The notes under the pieces: model-generated
The model's input: the letters and a program-made list of their open reading frames with translations, nothing else
The model's database searches: none
Told to the model about the DNA's origin: nothing
Assembly (NCBI GenBank): GCA_913055155.1
Contig: CAJXJR010000012.1
Span: 1 to 64,000 of the forward strand
Length of the DNA stretch: 64,000 nt
Direction of reading: 5' to 3'
Source: an uncultured Erythrobacter sp.
GTDB taxonomy: Bacteria; Pseudomonadota; Alphaproteobacteria; Sphingomonadales; Sphingomonadaceae
Made by a program: the position numbers and the translations under genes
Shown: piece after piece, positions 16,048 to 25,275 of the stretch
Layout of the letters: every line of letters starts with the position of its first letter
Position numbering within the stretch: the first letter of the stretch is position 1

Positions 16048-16776
16048 ATGCATGGCGTGAGGGAGTTATCGAGCCGCGTGGCGCAGGACGTTCAAAATTC
16101 AGGCAAATCGGGCGCAGCAGGCCACCGTGCGCGGCTGCGCGAGCGGCTGCTGGCTGGCGGTGCGGAGGCGTTGGCCGACTACGAAGTGCTGGAATACCTG
16201 CTGTTCGGCGCGCTCGCGCGGGGTGATACGAAGCCGCAGGCAAAGGCGCTGCTGGCCCGCTTCGGCACGCTGGCAGGGGTTCTGAATGCAGAGCCTGCCG
16301 CGCTGAAACAGGTCAAAGGCGTGAGCGATGCCAGCGTCGGCCAGATCAAGATCGCCGCGCTGGTGGCCCGGCGCATGGCGCGCAGCGAAGTGCAAGACAA
16401 GCCGGTGCTGGGTTCATGGCAAGCGCTGCTCGATTACCTCGCCATCGACATGGCGCACCTGCACACCGAACGCGTGCGGGTGCTGTACCTGAATAGCCGC
16501 AACCGGTTGCTGCTGGACCACCATTTTGGCGACGGCACGGTGGACGAAGCCGCCATCCACCCGCGCGAAGTCATCAAGCGAGGGCTGGACCTTGGCGCAT
16601 CGGCGCTGATCATGGTGCACAACCATCCCAGCGGCAACCCGGAACCAAGCCGCGCGGATATCCACATTACCAGAAAGATTGCCGAAGCCGGCAGGCCGCT
16701 GGGCATTCTTGTCCATGACCACGTGATCGTGGGTCGCGAAGGGCATGTCTCCATGCGGGCGAAAGGCCTGATTTAG
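16048..16776 (+). CDS. radC: RadC family JAB/MPN domain protein
   Basis: A 242-residue protein. Residues ~20-100 are helix-hairpin-helix like (DYEVLEYLLFGALAR, LKQVKGVSDA). The C-terminal JAB1/MPN metalloprotease-like domain has the metal motif HNHPSGNPEPSRAD. RadC was linked to repair, but the activity is unsettled; it is better viewed as a putative metal-dependent hydrolase or recombination-associated protein. The start at 16048 is the first ATG clear of the divergent ydbH gene; a GTG ten codons later is possible. It converges with the transglutaminase gene three bases on. Confidence 0.88.
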   Translation: MHGVRELSSRVAQDVQNSGKSGAAGHRARLRERLLAGGAEALADYEVLEYLLFGALARGDTKPQAKALLARFGTLAGVLNAEPAALKQVKGVSDASVGQIKIAALVARRMARSEVQDKPVLGSWQALLDYLAIDMAHLHTERVRVLYLNSRNRLLLDHHFGDGTVDEAAIHPREVIKRGLDLGASALIMVHNHPSGNPEPSRADIHITRKIAEAGRPLGILVHDHVIVGREGHVSMRAKGLI

Positions 16777-16779
16777 CAG

Positions 16780-19569
16780 CTAGCGGGGCGCAACAATCCC
16801 GTGGCGGGCGTAGAAATCCGCCAGGTGCGGCGCCATGCGCAGGGCAATGGTGACATCGTCCGTGCCATCTTCGCCAAGGTGCATCTTCGCCATGCCGCGC
16901 AGGTAGTGCGATTCGGCCAGTCCCGGTGCAATTGCCAGCGCGCCGTCGAGGTCGGCAATCGCGCCTTCGTAGTCGCCCTGGCGGAAGCGGATCAGTGCGC
17001 GGCTGTCCAGCGCCGCGGTGGCATTGCTGGCGCGTTCCACCGCCTGCGTGCAGACGTTCAGCGCATCATCCATGTTGGTGTTCCAAAGCCCGCGGAACCA
17101 GCAATCGGCATTCAGCGCGTCGGAGCTTTGCGGTGCCTCCGCCACGGCATCGGCCATGAAGGCCTCGGCCTCGCCCAGCTCGCCTTCGGTGGCGGAAATC
17201 GCGGCGAGGATCTCGTAGTACCAGAGCATCTCGTCGTCGCCAAAAGCCAGCTGCTCGATCAGTGCTCGTGCTTCGTCGAAGCGGCCCTGGTAAGCCATCT
17301 CGCGGGCAATCTCGCGCGCTGTGTTGTTGTCGAGGTCCAGTTCGTAGGCGGCCTGCTGGTCAGCCAGCATTGCTTCCTTGTCGCCTTGCGTGCGGTGCAG
17401 CCAGGATCGTTGCACGTAGGCCCAGGCAGAGGGCTGTTCCTCCACCAGCACGTCGAAATCGGCGATGGCGTCATCCCAGTCGTAGATGGAGCGCAGGAAC
17501 AGCGCGCGGGCGATCAGCGGGGTGAAGTCGTCCTCGTCGGCAAAGTCGATCGCCGCTTCATAGGCTTCCAGCACGGGGGCGGCGCGCTCCTGCCGCTGTT
17601 CATCGTCCAGCTCCCAGCGCCAGGTGACGCTTGCGGGCGGCACCAGTTCCAGCGTGGAATTGCTGATCCGGCGCGCGGCGCGGCGTGCCTCTGGCAGGTC
17701 GCTGGCCGGGATCTCGCCCAGCAAGGCAAAGGTTTCGCCCATAGCGCGCAGTTCGCCACCTTCGATACTGGCAGTGCGCGTCACGCGGGTGTTGCCAAAG
17801 CCCATTTCCAGCGAGGGGTCGCCTTCCAGCGTAAAGCCCGTGCCGTGCTGCGGCAGCACCATGCGCATGCCGAAGGCCTGCCGCATGGGGCCGGGCGTGG
17901 CGACGGGGATCTCGCGCCAGGCGGGCCGCGCGCGGTTGGGATTGAACTCGGAAAAATCGTCCCCCGGATTGACGCTGGAGCGCAGCCGCCCGTCCACCCA
18001 TTCGAACTGCGGCTGGGAAATGCCTTCCACATGCAGCGTCGCCGTGGCGGCATCTTCATCGTAGGAGATTTCCAGCGAGCTGACCTGCATCGCCATGGCA
18101 TCGTTGCCGGCAAAGTTGCGTGCCATTGCGCGCAGCATGGCCGGGTTCTCGGCATCGACCATGGCCTGCATCTGCGCCGCACCGGGGCCGACGAAAGTCA
18201 TGTCGACATTCATCAGTGCGGGGAAATCGATGCCTGCCGAATGATCCATCGTCACGTTGGCCTGCATCTGCGGCACGGCCAGGTCGCGCTGGGTCATCGG
18301 TACCAGCCCCGCCCCGCCTTCGCGCAGTGGCAGGGCGTAATGGAAAGGCGGGACGTTGGCGATGGTGGCAAGCCGGGTGGCGGAACTGGTGCCGTCCAGC
18401 CAGTAGTCGGTCCCGTCGATCACCGCGTGCACGATCACGTGGTTGAAGGCGGCAGGCAGCGGCAGCAGTTCGGGGATCGCATCGCCCATCTGGGTGCTGA
18501 CCAGAACCGGCTCTGCATCGATATCCATCTGGCGCAGCAGGGCCAGCAACAGCACCGTCTTGGCCTTGCAGTCGCCATAGCGAACGTCCCAGGTCTCGTC
18601 GGCAGACTGCGGCAGGTAGTTGCCGCCGTCGAGGCCATTGAGGAGGTAGCTGACCTCGTCCTGCACCAGCCGCACGGCCAGGGCGGCGCGCTCCAGCGGA
18701 TCGTCGGCCTCGGCCATGATGTCGCGCGCCAGGACGGCGACGTCCGAATCGTCGGCCACCTTGGCGGCTTCGTCGAAGTGCGGAGCCATCACGGCGGAGA
18801 CTTCCTGCCAGTCGGCAAAGCTGCCGACGCGCAGGATCGACGGGCGGCGATAGCGCGTGGGCGCATCCATCGGCACCGGGTCCGGCTCTGCCAGCGGCAG
18901 CTCCACGCGAATGTAGCGATAGCCGTCGCGCAATTCGGGCTCCGGCAAGTCGACGCGGTCTTCAACGTCCCAGTAGATTTCCTCGTCCGCGGGCCAGCTG
19001 AGCGTGGCGCGCGCACTGCCCACCTGCCACGGCTCGGTCGGCAGGTATTGTGTTGCCTGCACCTCTTCACCCAGGGCCTGGTCGTCAGTGGAAATGGTAT
19101 GGGAAATGCGCAGCACGTCGCCTTCGCGCAGGCCGGGCACGGAGACGGTAGCGGTCAGGCTGCCGTCCAGCAGGCGATCTTCCAGTCCCTGTTCACGGCG
19201 CAGCACGTCGAAGGTGACGCCCTGCCCCAGCAGGTCGATCACCTCGCCATCGCGGTGGATTTCCATGCGATGGATGGTCAGGTCGCCCTTGTCGGGCAGC
19301 CATTGCAGCGTCTGCGTGTTCAGCTGCATCAGCGACTGCGGGTTATCGATGCGCTGGACCCAGTCGATGTAGGCCCAGGCAACGCCGTCCTCCAGCCGGT
19401 GCTGCCAGTCGTAAAGGATGGTGGCAGGGCCTTCTTCGGAAATCAGCGATTCCACTTCCGCCACGTCCACCCAGGCGGGGGCCGGTTCGTACAACGGCTC
19501 CTCCCCGGCATGGACAGGTGCGCTGATCGCGACGGCGACAAGCGGCAAGGCGAAAATGGATCTGTGCAT
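16780..19569 (-). CDS. DUF3857/transglutaminase/TPR periplasmic protein
   Basis: A 929-residue exported protein with a 19-residue signal peptide. Residues ~40-220 form DUF3857. Residues ~260-420 form a transglutaminase-like fold with a complete Cys-His-Asp set: YGDCKAKT, FNHVIV and YWLDGTSS. The C-terminal third is TPR-rich (ALDSRALIRFRQGDYEGAI; LAESHYLRGMAKMHLG). The catalytic residues suggest peptide or isopeptide cleavage or cross-linking in the periplasm; the substrate is unknown. The start is the ATG at 19569 that opens the signal peptide. Divergent from purB. Confidence 0.85.
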   Translation of the reverse strand: MHRSIFALPLVAVAISAPVHAGEEPLYEPAPAWVDVAEVESLISEEGPATILYDWQHRLEDGVAWAYIDWVQRIDNPQSLMQLNTQTLQWLPDKGDLTIHRMEIHRDGEVIDLLGQGVTFDVLRREQGLEDRLLDGSLTATVSVPGLREGDVLRISHTISTDDQALGEEVQATQYLPTEPWQVGSARATLSWPADEEIYWDVEDRVDLPEPELRDGYRYIRVELPLAEPDPVPMDAPTRYRRPSILRVGSFADWQEVSAVMAPHFDEAAKVADDSDVAVLARDIMAEADDPLERAALAVRLVQDEVSYLLNGLDGGNYLPQSADETWDVRYGDCKAKTVLLLALLRQMDIDAEPVLVSTQMGDAIPELLPLPAAFNHVIVHAVIDGTDYWLDGTSSATRLATIANVPPFHYALPLREGGAGLVPMTQRDLAVPQMQANVTMDHSAGIDFPALMNVDMTFVGPGAAQMQAMVDAENPAMLRAMARNFAGNDAMAMQVSSLEISYDEDAATATLHVEGISQPQFEWVDGRLRSSVNPGDDFSEFNPNRARPAWREIPVATPGPMRQAFGMRMVLPQHGTGFTLEGDPSLEMGFGNTRVTRTASIEGGELRAMGETFALLGEIPASDLPEARRAARRISNSTLELVPPASVTWRWELDDEQRQERAAPVLEAYEAAIDFADEDDFTPLIARALFLRSIYDWDDAIADFDVLVEEQPSAWAYVQRSWLHRTQGDKEAMLADQQAAYELDLDNNTAREIAREMAYQGRFDEARALIEQLAFGDDEMLWYYEILAAISATEGELGEAEAFMADAVAEAPQSSDALNADCWFRGLWNTNMDDALNVCTQAVERASNATAALDSRALIRFRQGDYEGAIADLDGALAIAPGLAESHYLRGMAKMHLGEDGTDDVTIALRMAPHLADFYARHGIVAPR

Positions 19570-19661
19570 GGATATCCCCTGTGCGCCGCCGTGTGCGGGC
19601 GGCAATTGTGGTGCGATCTCACCATGAAGCGGGGATGAAAGCAACGGCGCGTGTGCCGCGT

Positions 19662-19689
19662 CTTGCCAATCGCCGGTCCAGCGCCTAGC
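19662..19689 (+). promoter_or_regulatory. Putative purB promoter
   Basis: CTTGCC (19662-19667), 16 bases, CCTAGC (19684-19689); 47 bases before the purB ATG. Confidence 0.5.
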
Positions 19690-19736
19690 CGCGCAGCGAG
19701 ATTTCCCAACCAGACAAACCTTGCCGGAGTTCGCCA

Positions 19737-21050
19737 ATGGTCCCCCGCTATGCCCGCCCAGACATGACCGCGATCTGGGAACCGGAAACGAAGTACGAAA
19801 TCTGGTTCCTGATCGAAGCCCACGCGACGCAGAAGCTGGCCGAGCTGGGCGTGGTGCCCGAAAGCGGCGCCAAGGCGCTGTGGGACTGGTGGGCGACGAA
19901 CCCCAAGATCGACGTTGCCGCGATCGACGAGAAGGAACGCGTGCTGAAGCACGACGTGATCGCCTTCCTCGACTGGGTGGCTGACGAAGTGGGCCCGGAA
20001 GCGCGCTTCATGCACCAGGGCATGACCAGTTCCGACGTGCTGGACACCACGCTGGCGGTGCAGCTGACACGCGCCACCGATATCCTGCTGGCTGACCTCG
20101 ATGCCCTTCTCGACGCGCTGAAGCGCCGCGCGGAAGAGCACAAGTACACCGCCACCATCGGCCGCAGCCACGGGATCCATGCAGAACCGACGACATTCGG
20201 CCTCAAGCTGGCGCAGGCCTATGCCGAGTTCGACCGCTGCCGCAGCCGCCTGCAGTCCGCCCGTGCGGAAATCGCCACCTGCGCCATTTCCGGCGCGGTG
20301 GGCACCTTTGCCAATATCGACCCATCGGTCGAAGCCTATGTGGCAGAGCAGCTGGGGCTGGCGGTCGAGCCTGTCTCCACCCAGGTGATCCCGCGTGATC
20401 GCCACGCGATGTATTTCAGCGTGCTCGCCGTGATCGCCAGTTCGATGGAGCGGCTCGCGGTGGAAGTGCGCCACCTGCAACGCACCGAAGTGCTGGAAGC
20501 GGAGGAGTATTTCTCCCCAGGCCAGAAGGGCTCTTCGGCCATGCCGCACAAGCGCAACCCGATCCTGACCGAGAACCTGACCGGGCAGGCCCGCATGATC
20601 CGCAGCTATGCCATCCCCGCGCTGGAAAACGTGGCGCTGTGGCACGAGCGCGATATCTCGCACTCCAGCGTCGAGCGGTTCATCGGCCCGGATGCCACCA
20701 TTACGCTGGACTTTGCCCTCGCCCGCCTGACCGGCGTGGTCGACAAGCTGCTGGTCTACCCGGAGCGGATGCAGAAGAACCTCGACAAGATGGGCGGCCT
20801 TGTCCACTCGCAGCGCGTGCTGCTGGCACTGACGCAGGCGGGCATTACCCGCGACAACGCCTATCGCCTGGTGCAGCGCAACGCCATGAAGGTGTGGGAA
20901 TCGGACGGCCAGCTGTCGCTGCTCGAGCTGCTGAAGGCGGACCCGGAAGTGAAAGCGGCTCTGTCCGACGAGGAGCTCGAGGAGAAGTTCAACCTCGACT
21001 ACCACTTCAAGCACGTCGACACGATCTTCGCCCGCGTATTCGGTGACTGA
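19737..21050 (+). CDS. purB: Adenylosuccinate lyase
   Basis: Acts twice in purine synthesis, releasing fumarate from SAICAR and adenylosuccinate. The 437-residue length is normal. The fumarase-superfamily signature GSSAMPHKRNP lies at about residues 262-272, with MTSSDVLDT and the catalytic His segment TIGRSHGIHAEPTTFG before it. ATG at 19737 follows a promoter of the type seen elsewhere in the window. It appears to be a single-gene unit. Confidence 0.98.
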   Translation: MVPRYARPDMTAIWEPETKYEIWFLIEAHATQKLAELGVVPESGAKALWDWWATNPKIDVAAIDEKERVLKHDVIAFLDWVADEVGPEARFMHQGMTSSDVLDTTLAVQLTRATDILLADLDALLDALKRRAEEHKYTATIGRSHGIHAEPTTFGLKLAQAYAEFDRCRSRLQSARAEIATCAISGAVGTFANIDPSVEAYVAEQLGLAVEPVSTQVIPRDRHAMYFSVLAVIASSMERLAVEVRHLQRTEVLEAEEYFSPGQKGSSAMPHKRNPILTENLTGQARMIRSYAIPALENVALWHERDISHSSVERFIGPDATITLDFALARLTGVVDKLLVYPERMQKNLDKMGGLVHSQRVLLALTQAGITRDNAYRLVQRNAMKVWESDGQLSLLELLKADPEVKAALSDEELEEKFNLDYHFKHVDTIFARVFGD

Positions 21051-21060
21051 TCGCCCCGCC

Positions 21061-21088
21061 CTTTCCAAGCCGGGATCGCTCGCCTAGC
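21061..21088 (+). promoter_or_regulatory. Putative lapA-pyrF promoter
   Basis: CTTTCC (21061-21066), 16 bases, CCTAGC (21083-21088); AGGAAGG lies near 21112 ahead of the ATG at 21125. Confidence 0.45.
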
Positions 21089-21124
21089 ATCGCGGCAACC
21101 GGGAACTGGACAGGAAGGTAACGC

Positions 21125-21553
21125 ATGCAAATCGTTCGCACGGTCATCTGGGTGCTGCTGCTGGTAGCGCTGCTGTTATTCTCGGTCACCAATTGGGACC
21201 CGACGGTCACCGTGCGCATCTGGGATGGCATCGTGGTGGATACCAAGATCCCGGCGATCGTGATCGTGGCTTTCCTGATCGGCTTCGTGCCTATGTGGCT
21301 GTACCACCGGGCCAGCCGCTGGCGCATGCAGCGCAAGATTGCCAGCCTCGAAAACGCCGCGCGCACGGCCGCCACGACGCCGGTGAATGCGCAGCCACAT
21401 GCCGAGCCGGAGCCGGTCCGCACCGAGCCCGACCTGCGGTCGGACCCCAACACCCCGCTCAAGCCCACCACGCCCGAGGACATCGGCCCTGCAGCGACAA
21501 GCGAAACCGCCGACACCGATACCGACACCCCAGAGGACCCGACCAAGGCATGA
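21125..21553 (+). CDS. LapA domain membrane protein (DUF1049)
   Basis: A 142-residue protein with two membrane helices (about 4-22 and 40-60) separated by a short loop with NWDPTVTVRIWDG, the LapA/DUF1049 pattern, then a basic segment and a disordered Pro/Thr/Glu tail. LapA in E. coli works with LapB in lipopolysaccharide assembly; the protein here shares only the two-helix domain. Its stop overlaps the pyrF ATG (ATGA), and the lapA-pyrF pairing is common in related genomes. Confidence 0.82.
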   Translation: MQIVRTVIWVLLLVALLLFSVTNWDPTVTVRIWDGIVVDTKIPAIVIVAFLIGFVPMWLYHRASRWRMQRKIASLENAARTAATTPVNAQPHAEPEPVRTEPDLRSDPNTPLKPTTPEDIGPAATSETADTDTDTPEDPTKA

Positions 21554-22224
21554 GCAATCCCGTCTATCTCGCGCTGGACCTGCCGCAGCTCGATGCCGCC
21601 AAGGCGCTGGCCGAGAAGGTCAAGGGCCATATCGGCGGCGTGAAGCTGGGGCTGGAGTTCTTCTGCGCCCACGGCACCCACGGCGTGCTCGAGATCGCGC
21701 ACCTCGGCCTGCCGGTGTTCCTCGACCTGAAACTGCACGACATTCCCAACACCGTGGCCGGCGCCATGCAGGCGCTGCACGTGCTGGAACCTTCGATCAT
21801 GACCGTGCATGCCAGCGGCGGGCGCGCGATGATGGAAGATGCCAAGGCCGCCGCGGGCGAGAACACCAAGGTCGTCGCGGTGACCATGCTCACCAGCCTC
21901 GACGAGACCGACCTTGCCCGCATCGGCGTTGCGGGCACCCCGCACGACCACGTGATGCGCCTGGCAGAACTGGCGCAGGCCAGCGGGCTCGACGGCATCG
22001 TTTGCTCCGGCCAGGAAGTGGGCAGCGTGCACAAGCAGTGGAAAGATGGCTTCTTCGTCGTCCCCGGCCTGCGCCCCGGCGGCAAGGCGAGCGGAGACCA
22101 GAAACGCGTGGTCACCCCGCGCCAGGCCCGCGACGACGGCGCATCGGTGCTGGTGATCGGCCGCCCGATCAGCCGTGCCGAAGACCCGCTGCAGGCCGCA
22201 CGGGATATCGAGGCGACGCTGTAG
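21550..22224 (+). CDS. pyrF: Orotidine-5'-phosphate decarboxylase
   Basis: Last step of UMP synthesis. A 224-residue TIM barrel starting MSNPVYLALDLPQ; FLDLKLHDIPNTV (about residues 57-69) is the catalytic Asp-Lys-Asp segment and VVPGLRPGG the phosphate-binding loop. The start overlaps the upstream stop by four bases. Complete, with no change at the catalytic residues. Confidence 0.97.
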   Translation: MSNPVYLALDLPQLDAAKALAEKVKGHIGGVKLGLEFFCAHGTHGVLEIAHLGLPVFLDLKLHDIPNTVAGAMQALHVLEPSIMTVHASGGRAMMEDAKAAAGENTKVVAVTMLTSLDETDLARIGVAGTPHDHVMRLAELAQASGLDGIVCSGQEVGSVHKQWKDGFFVVPGLRPGGKASGDQKRVVTPRQARDDGASVLVIGRPISRAEDPLQAARDIEATL

Positions 22225-22228
22225 CAAG

Positions 22229-22597
22229 GTGGCCGATCACGCCACGCCCAACCTGCCTGCCCGCGATTTCCTGAAGACCGAGCGGTTCTATGCGAAGCTT
22301 GGCTTTGCCGCCTCTTATCGCTCGGGCCACTGGCTGATTCTTCAGCGCGGTGGCTTGCAGCTGGAATTCTTTCCCTGGCCCGATCTCGATCCGGCGCAGA
22401 ACAGCCATTCGTGCTGCCTGCGGCTGGACGATCTGGACGCAGTGGTCGAACGGTGCCACGAGGCGGGCATTGCCGAAGCGCGCCAGGGCCTGCCGCGCCT
22501 TGTCCCGCCGCAGAAGGACATCAGCGGGCTGACCATTGCCTACCTGGTCGATCCCGACGGCAACCTGCTGCGGCTGGTGCAGAACCCGGCGGAATAG
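22229..22597 (+). CDS. VOC family bleomycin-resistance-like protein
   Basis: A 122-residue protein of the glyoxalase/bleomycin-resistance fold: NLPARDFLKTERFYAKLGF is the first beta-alpha unit and VDPDGNLLRLVQN the closing strand. In bleomycin-binding homologues the dimer sequesters the drug; the ligand here is unknown. GTG at 22229, four bases after the pyrF stop, is preferred because homologues begin with a short (A)DHATPNLP segment. It is an insertion between pyrF and trpF relative to the usual gene order. Confidence 0.8.
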   Translation: MADHATPNLPARDFLKTERFYAKLGFAASYRSGHWLILQRGGLQLEFFPWPDLDPAQNSHSCCLRLDDLDAVVERCHEAGIAEARQGLPRLVPPQKDISGLTIAYLVDPDGNLLRLVQNPAE

Positions 22598-22601
22598 GCG
22601 C

Positions 22602-23084
22602 CTACTTGCCCGTCGGTGCCTCTGGCTTGCCCGCCGGCGGCGCTGCATCGGCTGCCGGACCCGGCACAGGCACGCTGGTGCCGATCAGCGCGTCGGCCCG
22701 CACGTTGTACGACCCGAGCGCCATCTCCTCACCCGTACCGAAGAAGGTGAAGGTCTCCGTCCCCTCGTCGTTGGCAAAGGTGGTATCGCGCACCACCACG
22801 GTGGTCGTCACGCCATTGCTGGTGTCGATATTGAAGCTGGTCTGGCTCGACTCCTCCACCGGGCCAAGCACCTCGCGGACATGGCCCATGACCGCCTGCC
22901 ATTCCGCCTCGCTGGTGGCTGCGCGGAACTCGGGCGCGGTCGTGGCATAGATGGCAGCGCTGTCGCCGGCAGCGTAACGCTCGTGAAACGCATCGATCTG
23001 CTCGTCCGCCTCGCCCAGCTGCGCAATCGGGTTGCAGGCGGCAAGGGCAAGGCTGGCAGCGGCCAGGGCAAAAAATTCACGCAT
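22602..23084 (-). CDS. Hypothetical lipoprotein
   Basis: A 160-residue protein with a lipoprotein signal (lipobox LAAC, Cys17), an NTF2/DUF4019-like central region (FHERYAAGDSAAIYA, EAEWQAVMGHVREVLG) and a Pro/Ala-rich tail. I do not recognise a specific function. It runs against the direction of the surrounding pyrF-trp genes, which suggests insertion into that operon. Start at 23084 opens the signal peptide. Confidence 0.7.
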   Translation of the reverse strand: MREFFALAAASLALAACNPIAQLGEADEQIDAFHERYAAGDSAAIYATTAPEFRAATSEAEWQAVMGHVREVLGPVEESSQTSFNIDTSNGVTTTVVVRDTTFANDEGTETFTFFGTGEEMALGSYNVRADALIGTSVPVPGPAADAAPPAGKPEAPTGK

Positions 23085-23126
23085 GCAACACCTCCCCAAA
23101 AGTGTTTCGTTAAACAGTCTGGCCGA

Positions 23127-23154
23127 CTTTCACTCCCCTGTCGAATCACCTATC
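23127..23154 (+). promoter_or_regulatory. Putative trpF promoter (near-leaderless)
   Basis: CTTTCA (23127-23132), 16 bases, CCTATC (23149-23154). The start of transcription would be near 23161, only a few bases before the ATG at 23164; no Shine-Dalgarno sequence is visible. Confidence 0.4.
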
Positions 23155-23163
23155 TGGGACCCC

Positions 23164-23814
23164 ATGACCGACCAGCTCATCAAGATTTGCGGACTTTCCA
23201 CGCCTGAAACCATCGATGCCGCGGTGGAAGCAGGTGCGACTCACGTGGGGCTGGTCCATTTCGAGAAGAGTCCGCGCCACGTCTCCATCGCCGATGCCGC
23301 AAAACTGCGTGCCCGCGTGCCCGACAGCGTGAAGGTTGTGCTCCTGACGGTGAACATGGAGCCCAAGCCCACGGCAGAGGCACTGCAGGAAGTGCAGCCC
23401 GACGTGCTGCAACTGCACGGCAAGGAAAATCCGGAATGGCTCAGCCTGATCCGCGAGAATTCCACTCTCGAAATCTGGAAGGCCGTGGGCGTGAAGGACC
23501 GCGCCGCGCTGGAACGGGCGGCGAAATACAAGGATGCGGCCCATCGCCTGCTCTACGATGCCGCGGCAGGCGCACTGCCGGGCGGCAATGGCCTGGCGCT
23601 CGACTGGCGACTTCTGCTGAACCATCGCCACGTGCTGCCCTGGGGGCTGGCAGGCGGATTGGGGCCACACAATGTCGCCGATGCCATCCGCTACACCGGC
23701 GCGCCGCTGGTGGATGCCAGCTCCGGCCTTGAAAGCGAGCCGGGCAAGAAGGACCCGGACCTGATCGCCGCCTTCTGCAAGGCCGCACGCGAAGCCCGCG
23801 CAAAGGCTGCATAG
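23164..23814 (+). CDS. trpF: Phosphoribosylanthranilate isomerase
   Basis: Third committed step of tryptophan synthesis. A 216-residue TIM barrel: IKICGLSTPET near the N-terminus holds the catalytic Cys, DVLQLHGKE the Asp-containing strand, LAGGLGPHNV and VDASSGLES the phosphate-binding ends. ATG at 23164 gives the expected length; the frame is open upstream but without family sequence. It leads trpB by 48 bases. Confidence 0.96.
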   Translation: MTDQLIKICGLSTPETIDAAVEAGATHVGLVHFEKSPRHVSIADAAKLRARVPDSVKVVLLTVNMEPKPTAEALQEVQPDVLQLHGKENPEWLSLIRENSTLEIWKAVGVKDRAALERAAKYKDAAHRLLYDAAAGALPGGNGLALDWRLLLNHRHVLPWGLAGGLGPHNVADAIRYTGAPLVDASSGLESEPGKKDPDLIAAFCKAAREARAKAA

Positions 23815-23862
23815 GCTTTCGACTCGCTGGACAGGTGCGCGCGCCTCTGCCAATCGGCGGCC

Positions 23863-25080
23863 ATGACCGAGCAGAAACCCAATTCCTTCCGTAACCAGCC
23901 CGACGATCGCGGGCATTTCGGCCAGTTCGGCGGTCGCTATGTCGCCGAAACGCTGATGCCGCTGATCCTGGATCTCGAACGCGAGTACGAGGCCGCCAAG
24001 GCGGACCCTGCGTTCAAGGAACAGTTCGACGACCTGCTGGAGCACTATGTCGGCCGTCCGAGCCCGCTCTATTTCGCACCGCGCCTGACCGAAGAGCTCG
24101 GCGGCGCACAGGTGTGGTTCAAGCGCGACGAGCTGAACCACACCGGCGCGCACAAGATCAACAACTGCATCGGCCAGATCCTGCTGGCGCTGCGCATGGG
24201 CAAGACGCGCATCATCGCCGAAACCGGTGCGGGCCAGCACGGCGTGGCCACGGCCACCGTCTGCGCCCGTTTCGGCCTGCCGTGCATCGTCTACATGGGC
24301 GAAGAGGACGTGCGGCGCCAGTCGCCCAATGTCTTCCGCATGAAACTGCTGGGTGCCGAAGTGCGCCCCGTCACCGCCGGGCGCGGCACGCTGAAGGACG
24401 CCATGAACGAGGCGCTGCGCGACTGGGTCGCCAACGTGCATGACACCTTCTACATCATCGGCACCGCCGCCGGGCCGCATCCTTATCCCGAGCTGGTGCG
24501 CGATTTCCAGAGCGTAATCGGCAAGGAAGCGCGCCAGCAGATGCTGGATCGCACCGGCAAGCTGCCAGACCTGCTGGTGGCCGCCATCGGCGGCGGCAGC
24601 AACGCCATCGGCCTGTTCCACCCCTTCCTCGACGATCCATCGGTGAAGATGCTGGGCGTGGAAGCGGCTGGCCACGGCCTCGACGGAGACGAACACGCCG
24701 CCAGCCTTGCCGGCGGTTTCCCCGGCGTGCTGCATGGCAACAAGACCTACCTGTTGCAGGACGAGGACGGCCAGATCACCGAAGGCCACTCGATTTCGGC
24801 AGGCCTCGACTACCCCGGCATCGGCCCCGAGCACGCCTGGCTGAAGGAAACCGGCCGCGTGGACTACACCTATGCGACGGACAAGGAGGCGCTCGACGCC
24901 TTCCAGCTGCTCTGCCGCACGGAAGGCATCATCCCTGCCCTCGAACCCAGCCACGCCATCGCCGCCATCACCAAGGTCGCGCCGACCATGCCCAAGAACG
25001 CCACCATCGTCGCCAACCTGTGCGGCCGCGGCGACAAGGACATCTTCACCGTGGCCGAGGCGCTTGGGGTGGAGATGTGA
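23863..25080 (+). CDS. trpB: Tryptophan synthase beta chain
   Basis: Condenses indole with serine using pyridoxal phosphate. The 405-residue length is normal. [13 protein letters not shown] contains the PLP-binding Lys; [13 protein letters not shown] the phosphate-binding glycines; the conserved [10 protein letters not shown] is intact. Its stop overlaps the next small gene (GTGA). It partners TrpA, encoded 1.3 kb downstream after three inserted small genes. Confidence 0.98.
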   Translation: MTEQKPNSFRNQPDDRGHFGQFGGRYVAETLMPLILDLEREYEAAKADPAFKEQFDDLLEHYVGRPSPLYFAPRLTEELGGAQVWFKRDELNHTGAHKINNCIGQILLALRMGKTRIIAETGAGQHGVATATVCARFGLPCIVYMGEEDVRRQSPNVFRMKLLGAEVRPVTAGRGTLKDAMNEALRDWVANVHDTFYIIGTAAGPHPYPELVRDFQSVIGKEARQQMLDRTGKLPDLLVAAIGGGSNAIGLFHPFLDDPSVKMLGVEAAGHGLDGDEHAASLAGGFPGVLHGNKTYLLQDEDGQITEGHSISAGLDYPGIGPEHAWLKETGRVDYTYATDKEALDAFQLLCRTEGIIPALEPSHAIAAITKVAPTMPKNATIVANLCGRGDKDIFTVAEALGVEM

Positions 25081-25262
25081 GCTTCTCCCCCGGCCGCGCG
25101 GGCGTATTCTTCCTGATTGGTCTGCCGATCGGGTTTATCCTGTCCGCGCTGGGTTTCGCGGTGCTTGGGCATGAAATCAGCGCGCCTGACATCGCGCCCT
25201 TCGCGCTTGCCATTGCGGCGATTGTCGGGCTTGTTGCCGGGCTATGGAAGCCGCAGCCCTGA
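25077..25262 (+). CDS. Small two-helix membrane protein
   Basis: A 61-residue protein from a GTG start that overlaps the trpB stop as GTGA. Two hydrophobic helices (about 7-29 and 36-55) with a short acidic turn. No family recognised. It is the first of three small membrane-protein genes between trpB and trpA. Confidence 0.6.
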   Translation: MSFSPGRAGVFFLIGLPIGFILSALGFAVLGHEISAPDIAPFALAIAAIVGLVAGLWKPQP

Positions 25263-25275
25263 CATCAGGCCCCGC

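Noticed and set aside
16801-19638. 945-codon plus-strand open frame
   Set aside because: Antisense to the DUF3857/transglutaminase gene, which has a signal peptide and complete domains.
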